From Pistacia vera (Eukaryota; Streptophyta; Magnoliopsida; Sapindales; Anacardiaceae): a DNA stretch of 64,000 nt. This document shows, piece by piece, positions 1-10,017 of this stretch (positions are counted from its first letter, which is position 1; every line of letters starts with the position of its first letter). The translations under genes were made by a program, and so were the position numbers. The DNA lies in contig NW_022196057.1 of NCBI RefSeq assembly GCF_008641045.1, positions 496,001 to 560,000 of the forward strand. The letters run 5' to 3'. The notes below the pieces were generated by a model. The model was given only the letters and a program-made list of their open reading frames with translations. It searched no databases and had not been told where the DNA came from.

Positions 1-7
1 TTTGAAT

Positions 8-916
8 TAGGGATGGGCACAGGCTGGAGATCCCTGTCTCCGGCCTCGGCCTAAAAGCCCAAGGGGATTCCTCGATCCCGGCCAGTAGCCCATTCGAAAA
101 ATTCGGGGAATCTCTGAATAAAGCCTGTTCCCCAAACAGGGTTTGGGGGTTTTGTGTCTTTTTATGTCTTTATTACCATTTTCTCTAAATTATAATATAT
201 GATCCAAAAAGAAATTAAATCTATAATGTACTTATTCAACATAAAGACCATACCATCCAAAAAGAAATTAAATCTATAATATACATATTAAACGTAAAGA
301 TTAAAGACCATCATACTAAATTGATAATATATTACAATAGAATTGAAATAATTATTAATAAGGGACAAAAAAAAAAAAAAAAATTATAATGATTTATTGA
401 TTTATTATAGTCAATCAAAACATCAAATAATATATTACACATATATAACATATATATATATTATGTATTAACATATGATTATAGATAATAGCATATTATG
501 TATAATGTATAACATATATATGTTATATACATTATACTTATATACCATATATAATGTATAATGTATAATAAACAGTGTATAATATATAATGTCAAATGTA
601 TACCATATATAATGTATAATACATACATACATACATACATGAATGAATATATATTACAAATATTTATAATGATTTATTATATTTAATCTAGTTTTATTTA
701 TTACCTATTTGTATATGGCTTCATAAAATACTTACACAATTATTATTTGTTATTGTATAATATATGATTGATTTTCAAATATTAAAATTAATATAGGTAT
801 ATATGATTGATTTTTAATTATTAAAATTAATATAGGCCCAAATCCCAAATGATTCGGGGAAACTCCGCCCCGTTCGGGGTGGGTCCTCGCGAGGCCGGGT
901 TTTATGCCTATCCCTA
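8..916. mobile_element. Non-autonomous hAT-type element, 909 bp
   Basis: The left end reads TAGGGATGGGCA and the reverse complement of the right end reads TAGGGATAGGCA, a 12 bp terminal inverted repeat with one mismatch. The next bases inward are GC-rich at both ends and the centre is very AT-rich, with TA-rich and CATA repeats around 400-650. The flanks are tttgaat (1-7, first base outside the window) and gtttaaat (917-924), which fits an 8 bp target duplication with one mismatch. An 8 bp duplication is typical of hAT elements. No transposase coding was found, so it would need an autonomous partner. Confidence 0.6.
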
Positions 917-924
917 GTTTAAAT

Positions 925-1530
925 CATGGTTATTAGTATTCTACGATATGCGATACGTATCCTACGATACGATTCGATACGGGTAGCCAATGATATGTAT
1001 CAGAGAGTGTATCCTAAATATTTAGATATATTGATATGTATCCTACGATATAATATGTATCGGTTCATATCCTTAAAAGTATCGATACAAATTGATACGA
1101 CTTTGAGCCGAAGGCTCAAAAAAAATTTCGGGTCGGATCTAGGTCACCCAACTCGGTTCACTAAAACTTGCCTAAATTTACCCTTTTTGCATAGAAAAAG
1201 TGAAGAGAAAGATGTGTTGCCCATTTTGCATGATAATAATAACACAAGTGGAGATATAGATATTGACATTGATCTTGAAAATGATATGAATGGTTGAGAG
1301 GAAATGATATAGATTCTTAATTTTGTGATAATTTTGATTATGTAATACTATAATTTAAAGCTAGTAATATCATAAAATTCGTTAACTAATCTTGGGATGG
1401 TATTAATTTTTAGAAAATTTTTATTATTTTATTTATTATTTTTTTGAAAAAGGTGTATCCTACGATACGATACACGATTTGAAAAATTAGGTTTTCGATA
1501 CACGATACGATATATGATTTAACAACCATG
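925..1530. mobile_element. Second non-autonomous hAT-type element, 606 bp
   Basis: The ends are CATGGTTATTA and, reverse-complemented from the right, CATGGTTGTTA. Just inside both ends are many degenerate copies of the string TATCGTATCG/CGATACGATA (about 935-1110 and 1455-1515). The flanks gtttaaat (917-924) and gtttgaat (1531-1538) form an 8 bp target duplication with one mismatch. The left flank is the same 8 bp that forms the right target duplication of the preceding element. An open frame at 926-1297 lies wholly inside the repeat, is not a recognisable protein and is not called as a gene. Confidence 0.6.
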
Positions 1531-1538
1531 GTTTGAAT

Positions 1539-2094
1539 GGCGTTGTTACAGAAAAGCTCGACAGGTTTGGAAAATTATGAAAACACCCATTGGTATGGAA
1601 ATTTCTACCCTAACCCCATTTCCATTAAGATTTTTTTAGAAATTTAACAGAAATGTTGAATGACATTTCTACCCTTCAAAAAGTTTAAAACTTGAATATT
1701 ACCTTATTTTCAAACCAAAAACTTAGAAAAGTTTTCTATAAACATGTAAACTTTAAAAACTAACAAATAAAACCCTAAAATCTAAACTGAAAACTTTTAC
1801 GCAATGCGGCAAGCAGCCCCCGCTCGAGGCCAGAATGGTCTATCGGTAACTGCTTCGTACCGGGAACAACCTCGAGGAAGCCACAAAGAGGCCGTTTCAG
1901 CCTCGGGCAACCGTGGGGAGGCCTTAGCGAGTCTCATTTTCGGCCTCGAGCAGCCGTTTGGCCAAACCTTGGGTGGGAAATTGCCGTTCTCCCTTAAAAA
2001 CAACGTTTATATGCTAATTTATTTTCTTCCTCTTTCATAAACACAATCATTCCCATAGCAGAAGCTCAGTTAATTTAAATTAAGCAACCAATAC
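1539..2094. other. Gene-free repeat-like stretch with a GC-rich inverted pair
   Basis: About 1560-1800 is AT-rich unique-looking DNA. From 1805 to 1985 the base composition jumps to GC-rich. The string around CTCGAGGCC at 1814-1832 is mirrored by GGCCTCGAGCAGCCG at 1941-1956, forming an imperfect inverted repeat. The overlapping open frames on both strands here simply follow the GC-rich inverted structure. It looks like a small inserted element, but no target duplication was identified. Confidence 0.3.
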
Positions 2095-3103
2095 CTTTCC
2101 AAATTTAGCTCCCCCAAAGAACTCTTCCTGTTTAAGACGTGATGTCTTTACAAAACGGGAAACATACGTTGCCCTTCCGTCCTTGATGCGCACTCCATGA
2201 ACCATGCTGCACATTCACAAAATTATATATCTAATAAAGAAAACTTTAGCAGTAACATAGTCATTTCAGTTCAAACTTGATGAAACTTTTATCGTATTGT
2301 AATAATTAAATCACGCACCCGTCTCCATCAAACCTGCGGATGTGAGCAACAAAAGGGAATAAGCAAAACACATGATTAGATTAATTAACTTTAGATGAAC
2401 TCTGAACTAACGTTTCTCCGCACAGAATCATTGTAAACTTGCACAGAGAGAAGACATACCAGTGATATCCAGCCACTGGAGCAAACTTTGGGTTGGGACC
2501 GACTCTAACAAACTCTCCATTCAAGCACTCCTGAAATAAAACTTTTTATTGAGCAAACTTAGTTTACAGATATTGGCATATTGTTTATTTACTTAATTAC
2601 TGTTAACTTTGTTAATCAGGTTAGTTGGTTGTTGATTTACAGCTCCACAACTATGGTAAGAACAAACCATGGTTACTGTGTATCATGGTTAGTTACTGTT
2701 GAAGCAAGATTATAAATGACTTTGGACTTACAGGGAGATGGCCGATGACGTAAAGGTTTGCGGTGGGAGGAGTTTCGTACGGAACCGGAGCAAAATTACC
2801 GGAGAGATAGTAAAGAGGCAACGAGGAATTATTATACATGAACTTAACGATCACGGTTTCCAAAAAATCAATGGCTTTAGAAGCCAGACCTTTGTGTGGC
2901 TTAGGATTCACTCCGCCACTGTACTTCAGCTCCTCCTTCTGCGCCTTCGCTTGTAGTTGTACGGCTCTGTCTAGAGTGCCGTAAGTGGTGGTGAAAACTG
3001 GGCTTAACAGACGTTGATTCTTGGAGCGGCTTCCTGCAAAATGATGAGTCGTAGTCATTGTAAACTTATCAAGTACAAATGGATGAAGCATTATGAACTT
3101 CAA
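2095..3103 (-). pseudogene. Carotenoid cleavage dioxygenase 1-like gene fragment (first four coding exons only)
   Basis: Read on the minus strand with exons 3103-2732, 2530-2460, 2333-2319 (a 15 nt micro-exon) and 2206-2095. The joined frame carries the N-terminal hallmarks of plant CCD1: KGLASKAIDFLE, LYYLSGNFAPV, ECLNGEFVRVGPNPKFAPV, then GYHWFDGDGMVHGVRIKDG and SRLKQEEFFGGAKFGK. CCD1 is a cytosolic enzyme that cleaves carotenoids at 9,10 and other double bonds. A complete CCD1 is about 540 residues; here only about 190 remain. After the last donor site (GT at 2094-2093) nothing resembling the catalytic core with its iron-binding histidines could be found in the remaining 2.1 kb, which is filled with repeats. 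Within exon 1 some conserved positions differ (LYVIGHLPV where CCD1 has a charged linker), and the N-terminus is longer than usual. Either the gene was truncated by insertions or the rest lies beyond the window edge. Confidence 0.75.
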
Positions 3104-3304
3104 TGATGTGCTCTCTCAGGAGCTCTGTAAGTGTAACTCTTGAAGCTCAAAATTTATATTAATAATCCAAATCCATGATTAGTTATGCCACATTTTATAT
3201 TAATTAAAGGTTAATCACTATTAGACTTTACGTGATTAGTGATTTTCTCACTTTAGAACAAGTAAATTTTAAACATCAATTAGAGATGTAATTAATCTAT
3301 CAAC
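3104..3304. other. Upstream flank of the CCD1-like fragment
   Basis: AT-rich, no coding or RNA signal recognised. It would hold the promoter of the CCD1-like fragment, but no clear TATA box at a suitable distance was seen. Confidence 0.3.
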
Positions 3305-3550
3305 AAATAAATCGGGTTTTTAATACACTGTGTTACACGAGTAATGTTATGCTTACTCACGATCTTATTAACCATCTTATTATCCTTTGTTAAAATTACA
3401 TATGGTACCCGTACTATGCGTATGGTATCCGTACCATACTTTATATTTATACAAGATGGTAAGATGGTTAATAAGATCATGAGTAAGTATAGTATTATTG
3501 GTGTTACACATCGTAATAACAATAATATTATATATAAAAAGATTGTTTTC
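3305..3550. repeat. Fold-back (hairpin) element of about 245 bp
   Basis: Left arm around 3325-3385 (GTTACACGAGTAATG ... GATCTTATTAACCATCTTA) is the imperfect reverse complement of the right arm around 3450-3515. The symmetry shows independently because overlapping open frames on the two strands translate to similar peptides (TILPSCINIKYGT on minus, TILLSFVKITYGT on plus). The centre is near 3425. This is the structure of a MITE-type fold-back element; the frames are not genes. Confidence 0.6.
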
Positions 3551-3689
3551 CCATCAATGGACCAGCCACAAGCCAAGTGGTTTATGTAGCTTATTTTTTA
3601 TAATAATAACGGATGAAAACTTTTTAAACGGAACCAAATATCAAATAAATTACATGATAATCATACATTAGTATTATATCACTTTATAT

Positions 3690-4345
3690 ATATATAAAGA
3701 AAAATGCTACAGACACCAAATACTGGTACTGAAATTTTGCACCGATCTATGTGGCATTTGACTCAAACGTGTCACGCGGGACACAACACAAGTATTCAGT
3801 AAATGAACAGCCGTCCAACAATTATGGACGTCCATCCATATCTTATGGACGATCGTTCATCACGAATGGACGAGAGTCCTGAAAATATCAATGGACTACC
3901 GTCCATATATTATGGATGGGAATCCCTTTACTATGGACGGTCGTCCATATATTATAGACGGGAGTCTATATAATTTTAGATGAAATATTCATTCCTAAAG
4001 CATAAAATTTTTAGATAAAATAAAAGAAAAAAAAACTTTGATTTTAAGTATGGATGCTAGTCCATCAAATTACAATGGACGGCCATCCAAATTCCAGTCT
4101 CAAATATTTTTTTTTTTAATTTATAATTTATAAACAAAATGCAAAGCAAGAGAGAAATGAAATCTGTTTTGGGAGGCCTAAATTTTTAAACATTCTAATT
4201 GAAAATTTTATAGAAGATTTTTTATTAAACTAAAATTTGGGCATGGACGGCTGTTCATCTTACACAGACAACCGTCTATTGTATATAGACGCCCGTCCAT
4301 ATAAGATGGATGACGAGCATCCATTTACAATGAACAGGCATCCAT
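3690..4345. repeat. Cluster of short imperfect palindromes (GGACG...CGTCC type)
   Basis: Between about 3805 and 4340 at least a dozen 12-15 bp units of the form (G/A)GA(C/T)G-NNN-(C/G)(G/A)TC(C/T) occur, most preceded or followed by TAT. Clear examples are at 3937-3948 (GGACGGTCGTCC), 4077-4088 (GGACGGCCATCC) and 4241-4255. Spacers are AT-rich and of variable length, so this is not a simple tandem repeat. The left part (about 3700-3800) is unique and the whole may be one non-autonomous transposon whose ends I could not fix. Confidence 0.5.
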
Positions 4346-4910
4346 ATATGGAGATGCCATCAGTATGAATGTAGACAAAGCAACAAAGAGATTAAGAAAA
4401 TTCCAGCAGCTAGCTAAAGGGAGGAGGAATCTACCCACATTCAATGACAAACATGAAAGAATATATCAATTAATATATAATTAATCATCAATTAATATAT
4501 AGTTAATCTATTATCAATTAATATATAATGTCATTGACATTGAACTCTTTGTCATTATCAATTACTATATAGTTAATCATCAATTAATATATAGTTAATC
4601 CATTATCAATTAATATATAATGCCATTGACATTGAACTCTTTGTCATTATCAATTAATATATAGTTAATCCGTTATCTTTAATATATAAAGCTATTGACA
4701 TTGAATGTAGGCAAACCAACAAAGGGATTAAGAAAATTCCAATAGCTAAAGGGAGGAGGAATCTAACCACATTCAATGGCAAACATGAAAGAATATATCA
4801 ATTAATATATAGTTAATCCATTATCAATTAATATATAATGCCATTGACATTGAACTCTTTGTCATTATCAATTAATATATAATTAATCATCAATTAAAAA
4901 ACTCTTTGGC
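4345..4910. repeat. Tandem and dispersed repeats rich in CAATTAATATATA
   Basis: A unit of about 115 bp (ending in GGGAGGAGGAATCTA ... AACATGAAAG) is present at 4345-4459 and again at 4693-4791, and a third copy lies at 5711-5825. Between them a block containing CATTGACATTGAACTC recurs at 4532, 4624 and 4842; the first two are 92 bp apart. The segment 4700-4900 is essentially a second copy of 4370-4580. No coding potential. Confidence 0.6.
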
Positions 4911-5710
4911 GTTTCCTCGAAATCATGCTTCATTATCATAGTTCAATAAATAGAAACATATATGTAGGCATGCTGATATAAATGTTAGTTTAGATTAATT
5001 TTATTCTGGTTATGGTATCCTTGATGTTTGTTTCTTTATTTTATTGTATTATCCTTTGATTGTATGTGAGAGATTTTACTACTGAAAATTATGAAGAATA
5101 TAATTAATGCGACACATGCATACCTTTCATTAAGTCAATGATAATGTAGAATATTCAATCTATCAACCAAGTTATAATATTCAATGAGTTATAATACCAT
5201 CGACCTTATTTTTCTAAAATTATGATAAATTATTTAACTTAACCTCTTAAAGTTAATTCCTGATCTGTCCCTGTATTGGAAATTCCAAGATGTATAATAC
5301 GAGTCGTAAAGCCTTCCTTGAATATGATTGCTTTTCTTGTCTTGTCTTCTTCATGATAGGTTGAAATTAATGCATGGATTTCACCAGTCTATAAATATAA
5401 ATTTGACATCTAGTATTAATATGAGAATAATACACCTGTTTGCCAGTAATCTAGAGCTTTAATAATATAGTTCATGGCGTAACTGAAACATTTCTTCTTC
5501 TTCTTCTTCTTCTTTGTATTGCTTAAGAAAAAAGTGAAAATTAAATATCAAATTAATTTTAACATAAAGTCTATATCGATTGGACTCCACTCCAGCAAAT
5601 GTAACACAAGAACAAAACTAGACCCCAGTAAGATTCATGTTGGGCCCAATATAGATTTTATAGAAGTATCACCTTTAGTTATACATTTTTTAACACATTT
5701 TCTTGCAAAA
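4911..5710. other. Gene-free AT-rich stretch with a (TTC)n run
   Basis: A TTC microsatellite of about seven units lies at 5491-5513. The segment 5575-5660 (GGACTCCACTCCAGCAA ... CATGTTGGG) is related to sequence at 9430-9570, suggesting a shared duplicated flank. No gene recognised. Confidence 0.3.
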
Positions 5711-5969
5711 TATATGGAGATGCCGTCAGTATGAATGTAGACAAAACAACAAAGGGATTAAGAAAATTCCAACAGCTAGCTAAAGGGAGGAGGAATCTAA
5801 CCACATTCAATGGCAAACATGAAAGAAATTGAAAATAAACAATAAGTAGTCTGGTTCAAAATCTCTTTCTAAAAGGCAGATCAAGTAATACAGAGAAAGA
5901 GCATCACTTTTGATTTTGATGTAAACATGTTATAAATATGCTGCATTGCATTCTATCTCTCTAATGTAA
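5711..5969. repeat. Third copy of the 115 bp unit and 3' flank of the mTERF gene
   Basis: Positions 5711-5825 repeat the unit seen at 4345-4459 with few differences. It lies immediately downstream of the minus-strand mTERF gene, so this copy may be the ancestral one and the two others derived by local duplication. The rest (5826-5969) is the probable 3' untranslated region. Confidence 0.45.
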
Positions 5970-7124
5970 TCAGTTTATCTCCTTTGAAAGATCCAGCTTC
6001 TCATTGTACAGCTTCATTAGCCTGGGAGCTTCATCATAACAATTCACAAACTTCTGCAAGAAGGTCTTTTCACATAGCTTAAACGGTGTAGCCGAGAGAC
6101 GTTTATTCTTAAGCAAACCATTGGTTGACAGATACTGAAGAACTGAAGCACGAGGAATAATTCTCTTCTCCATGCTCAATTGAAAAAGACCTGGCCGCTT
6201 AGCAATGGCAGAAGCCTCCCAACCCATTTTGTTCACAAAAAAGTCCATCATTGCCATAATCTTATTCTCAGATGTCATCATACACCAAGGGTTTTTCCGA
6301 TATGCTGTTAGAATCTCTTCTTCAGACAAACCCCACCTCTTGTAAACATCAAACTTCTTATCCCACTCAGATTTTCGCGTAAACGACATTATACAAATAG
6401 CTATAACAAACTGTGACATTGAAGGAGTGATACCCATTTTCTTTACAAAGTCCACAGCCTCTTTCAAACGAGGGTAGCTTACAAAAGCCTTAGGCCAGTT
6501 ATAAAGAAACACAAGAACTTTTGGTTCAGGCACACCATTATCTAGCAAATAATTGATTTTAGGAGGAAGACCATTTTGAAGATCACAATAAATAATAGGT
6601 GGAAAACGTTTAACAACCGTAATAGTCTTTTCAGTAGATTGAACCAAGTTACTAAGGTAAGTAAAGGAAGGGATTATACGGTTCTTTAAGCTACTTTCCA
6701 AGATACGACCGAAACAAAATATTTTTGCAAGATCAAGACTTGAGAAGCCTTTAGAGCGAAAAAACTCAAGTTTTGGCAAAAAGGTTTTCTCAGGATTGTA
6801 CAAAAGCAGTCGTGGACGGACTCTGATGAGATCTGAAATTTGGGTTTCTGAGAAGCCATTGTTCCTGAACCAGGTGAGCACTAAATCTGGTCTTTTTGAA
6901 GTTTCGAATTGCACTTTTTTGGATGCCCTTAAAGCAGATTGTGGAGACAACCCACATGAATTAATGAGGTATGAGACTGTAAAAGATTGTTTTTTTGAGT
7001 TGGTTGCTATGTATTTGACAAATACTGGACACACGAAATCTTGAATTTTATTATGGTTCAGCGAAAGTAAGTAAGTATCTCTACCACGATTCCGAAGTAA
7101 AGTTCTGCAGAGAAAATTAAACAT
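5970..7124 (-). CDS. mTERF family protein, 384 residues, intronless
   Basis: Mitochondrial transcription termination factor family proteins bind organelle nucleic acid and act in transcription, splicing or translation in mitochondria or plastids. The protein shows the repeated mTERF module: helices ending in a proline such as LIRVRPRLLLYNPEKTFLPK (about residue 105-125), VVKRFPPIIYCD (about 165), FLYNWPKAFVSYP (about 205), YRKNPWCMMTSENKI (about 285) and IAKRPGLFQLSMEKRIIPR (about 320). The N-terminus (MFNFLCRTLLRNRGRD) is arginine-containing and free of acidic residues apart from one D, as in a mitochondrial targeting peptide. Length and a single coding exon are usual for the plant-expanded mTERF subfamily. 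The start chosen is the only ATG before the presequence. Which organelle it serves and its RNA target cannot be read from sequence. It appears intact. Confidence 0.9.
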   Translation of the reverse strand: MFNFLCRTLLRNRGRDTYLLSLNHNKIQDFVCPVFVKYIATNSKKQSFTVSYLINSCGLSPQSALRASKKVQFETSKRPDLVLTWFRNNGFSETQISDLIRVRPRLLLYNPEKTFLPKLEFFRSKGFSSLDLAKIFCFGRILESSLKNRIIPSFTYLSNLVQSTEKTITVVKRFPPIIYCDLQNGLPPKINYLLDNGVPEPKVLVFLYNWPKAFVSYPRLKEAVDFVKKMGITPSMSQFVIAICIMSFTRKSEWDKKFDVYKRWGLSEEEILTAYRKNPWCMMTSENKIMAMMDFFVNKMGWEASAIAKRPGLFQLSMEKRIIPRASVLQYLSTNGLLKNKRLSATPFKLCEKTFLQKFVNCYDEAPRLMKLYNEKLDLSKEIN

Positions 7125-7500
7125 CGCTATTGCAGAAGTTATAGAATATACTTACCTAAGCTTGGGAGTTGAGACAATTTCTTCATTAATCTCGCATACT
7201 TGGAGAGCCGTCGAACAAGCTACAGTGAAACCCTGGTAAGTTGCAGATTTGAAAATTGAAGGCAGGCTAAACATGCTTAATCTATCCCAAAACGACAGCG
7301 TCTCGTTAGAAAGAGCTTTGAGTTTTTTAAATACGACTTTCCGTTATGAGGCAATTGGGTTTGGGCTTGGTTTGTTTTATTAGTTTGGATTGGATTTTTG
7401 GAATAATATTGGGTAGTTGAATATGAGAGTATCATGGGGTAAAATTTAAAAATTTATAAGAAAATCTCTTAGGTTTGCTAATTTAACTAAACGCCCCAAT
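7125..7500. other. Upstream region of the mTERF gene
   Basis: Probable promoter and 5' untranslated region of the minus-strand mTERF gene. No clear TATA box was identified and there is no other gene. Confidence 0.3.
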
Positions 7501-7507
7501 ATATAAA

Positions 7508-7851
7508 AAATTTGAAAAATGACAAAAACACTCCCACCACCTGCAGTGCTAGATTCCGGCCATCACAGTCAGAATTTGGTCAAAAAATTACGTAACGACA
7601 CATACCGATCGGATCTGACGGGTATGGCGTCCATATGATCTTTTTCGGCCATATCCACCATAGATCAGGTCGGAAAAGGCAAGATCTATGACCAGATATG
7701 GCCGTCGACGATCGCAAGATTTGGTCGTCAACGACGGCCAGTTTCGATCATGGTATAGGTCGTTGTGACAGATTTCGGTTACCATCGATGATAGTTTTCG
7801 GAATCTGGCAAGTATGGGTCAGTGGGGTTGTTTTTGTTAATTTTTAAACTT
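7508..7851. mobile_element. Small element with terminal inverted repeats
   Basis: The left end (7508-7537, TTTGAAAAATGACAAAAACACTCCCAC region) is matched in reverse complement by the right end (7822-7851), which reads AAGTTTAAAAATTAACAAAAAC then CAACCCCAC. The interior 7550-7810 is markedly richer in GC and CG dinucleotides than its surroundings. This fits a non-autonomous DNA transposon. The open frame 7588-7785 is not a recognised protein. Confidence 0.4.
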
Positions 7852-8487
7852 TTTCTAAGGGTATTTAATAAAATTAATAAATTTAAAGGGTCTAAAAATA
7901 ATTAAAAAAATATAGTAATATTTCTCAAATAATATGCCAAACAATATTTAGGGAATAGGATTGGGAATATGGATAAATATGGCACCAAACGCGCCCAATA
8001 GTTATTATTAGCATCACATAAAGGACGGGGGCAAATTTTACAGGAATATGCCAGTATTTTGGACGGACAACTATATTTCATCAATCTATAGTTCCATTCT
8101 TTTGATTTAAAATCAGCAAAAGAAATCGATAAATGGTGAAAATAATTGAAAGGTTGCCTGAGACTATTAGACTTACAAATTTCTGGCACCTTTGTTTTAC
8201 CACAAAATGCATGAATTTGAGTTTATGTAAATTCTGTTGGGGAGGAGATTTAGCTCCACCTCCCATCTTTTCTGCTTCTGGGTGCAGCCTCTTCATCCAC
8301 TGCACCCTCTTGCTTCCTATCCTCTTTTATATATTTTGCTTCACACTTCACAGTAACGTGTCCATCGGCATGTCAAAGGAAGTTTCTTCTATCTAGACTG
8401 CAAAAGAAGTGAGAAAAAGAATGTCAGAAACTAAAAAGAAGGTCAAATAAACAGCATACTTGAGGAAAGGTTGGGTTTGGCAATGCC
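7852..8487. other. Gene-free stretch
   Basis: AT-rich with no recognisable gene. Three overlapping open frames (7902-8396, both strands) shadow each other and match nothing known to me. The part near 8400-8487 would be the 3' flank of the RING remnant. Confidence 0.3.
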
Positions 8488-8754
8488 TTACTTTGGTCTA
8501 TTAGAATTGTATAACGGAGGGAACTCCTCAAATTTGGGGAGATCTTCATATACAGGTTGAGAGATCAAATTGATTTTCTGCACTTCCATATCGCACACCA
8601 CGCATTTGTGGTCGAATCTGCCAATTTTTTCAGCTTCTAGTTTACAATTACCACACCACAGCAAGTGTTTACAGGGGAAATTCCCCCACATCATCTTTTG
8701 CCGGTTGCAGCGAAAGCATAATCTCTGGCGAAGGTTTGCCTTGTACTTCTGCAA
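8488..8754 (-). pseudogene. RING-type zinc-finger exon, probably the last exon of a broken gene
   Basis: The frame contains CFRC, then PCKHLLWCGNC, then KCVVC, i.e. a C-x2-C ... C-x-H-x3-C-x2-C ... C-x2-C arrangement like the C-terminal RING of E3 ubiquitin ligases of the BOI/BRG kind. It is preceded by a good splice acceptor (CTTGCAG directly before AAGTACAAG at about 8749), and the open frame's own ATG lies in the intron, so this is a terminal exon and not a whole gene. The tail NLISQPVYEDLPKFEEFPP is unusual for that family. No intact upstream exon was found; the nearest coding-like DNA (8938-9290) is broken. It could be a pseudogene or a divergent active gene. Confidence 0.45.
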
Positions 8755-8937
8755 GCCACCCTCAGCATAATATATAAATTCATAGCAATGTTATTATAAA
8801 TAAAGAAGGAATGCTTTTAAGTCTAGTGCATTGCTCACAGGGTAGAAATCAATTTCACGGAGAAAGAAGACTGATGAGTTCTTTCTTTTTTATAGCCAGC
8901 CACTACAAAACCAAATGCCTGTTGTGAAGCATAAGCT

Positions 8938-9290
8938 TTATTCCTTCGGATGGCTCCATCCATCTCCTTCTGTCATTCCGGTCTCTTGAACCTTCATCAC
9001 CTCCCTGATACGACGATGTCTGGGAAAAGGAGAACATGCCTGGCTTTGTAAACCAAACAAACCTTTGAGGCACACTAGATCATGTACTTCTCTGGGCTGA
9101 ATTTCCTCTCTGTGTAGTTGAACTATCTTCAGTAACCTCATGGGATGAATTTCCCTTGATACTGCTAGTGGTGAAGCCAGTAGATGCTGACGGAAGGTCC
9201 TGAGGAGACTTGGAATCACATGAATCACTATCATCGCCATCACCAATTTGATTATACTGGGAAGGACGGGTAGTGCTTTTTCAGTTGCTG
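8938..9290 (-). pseudogene. Degenerate exon-like segment upstream of the RING exon
   Basis: The longest open frame here looks random, but a different minus-strand frame reads as hydrophilic coding-like sequence (GDGDDSDSCDSKSPQD, then TQRGNSAQRST followed by an in-frame stop, then SSVPQRFVW ... RNDRRRWMEPSEGI). One stop lies inside it and one just upstream. The composition suggests a decayed exon, possibly of the same gene as the RING exon 3' of it. The family is not recognised. Confidence 0.25.
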
Positions 9291-9416
9291 GAGAACTTCG
9301 TTGGGCTTAGGTATGGCTAGGCAGCAGCACCATGTGATTAGGAGATCCATTTTTACTCAAAAGTCCCAGACTTCTGGTGCAAATATCGGGGAAGCTCTCA
9401 CAAAGTCACTGAGTTT

Positions 9417-9541
9417 GGAAACATAAAGTTTAGATCCATTGGACTCCAGTCCAGCAACTGTAACACAAGAACAAAAGTTTATTGGAAACACAAAGTTTAT
9501 ATCCATGGACTCCAGTCCAGAAACTGTAACACAAGAACAAA
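9417..9541. repeat. Two direct copies of a segment of about 60 bp
   Basis: GGACTCCAGTCCAG followed by AACTGTAACACAAGAACAAAA occurs at about 9439-9475 and again at about 9508-9541. The following sequence (GATTCATGTTGGGC, 9560-9573) matches the region downstream of the mTERF gene at 5628-5645. This may be the flank of a second, now missing, mTERF copy. Confidence 0.45.
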
Positions 9542-9945
9542 AAGTATAGCCCAAGAAGATTCATGTTGGGCTTAAATGGAATGGAGATGCCGTGATTATC
9601 GGGTAATCCATAGACAAAGCAAGAAAGGGATTGAGAAAATATAAAAAACAACATTAATATTCAATAACCTAATAATTAAAACAGAAAAAGTAGGAAATTA
9701 TTAAAAAAAAAAAAAACCAAATTAAAGGAGCTTGCTTGCAAGTCTTATGAAACTATGATATGAGCAAGGAATGGACACATTTTGCAATTGAATTTTGTTT
9801 AAAGAATGGAGATTGCTTTACCAAATTATGAAACTTTATAACTAACCCAACTGAAAAATTTACTCAAATTAGTCAATTTTAGTTCCATTACATTATGTTT
9901 ATCACAATTAAACACTTAAACATTAATGAGGCATGGGCTCTTTAT

Positions 9946-9947
9946 AT

Positions 9948-9986
<39 letters not shown>
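9946..9986. repeat. (TA)n microsatellite
   Basis: About 40 bp of alternating T and A, directly followed by a run of about 28 T. Confidence 0.8.

Positions 9987-10017
<31 letters not shown>

Noticed and set aside
926..1297. 123-residue plus-strand open frame
   Set aside because: It lies entirely within the second hAT-type element, is a translation of ATCGATACG-type repeats, and has no recognisable domain or gene context.
7128..7157. Intron in the mTERF 5' leader (GTAAG ... TAG)
   Set aside because: The implied intron would be only about 28 nt, too short for plant splicing.
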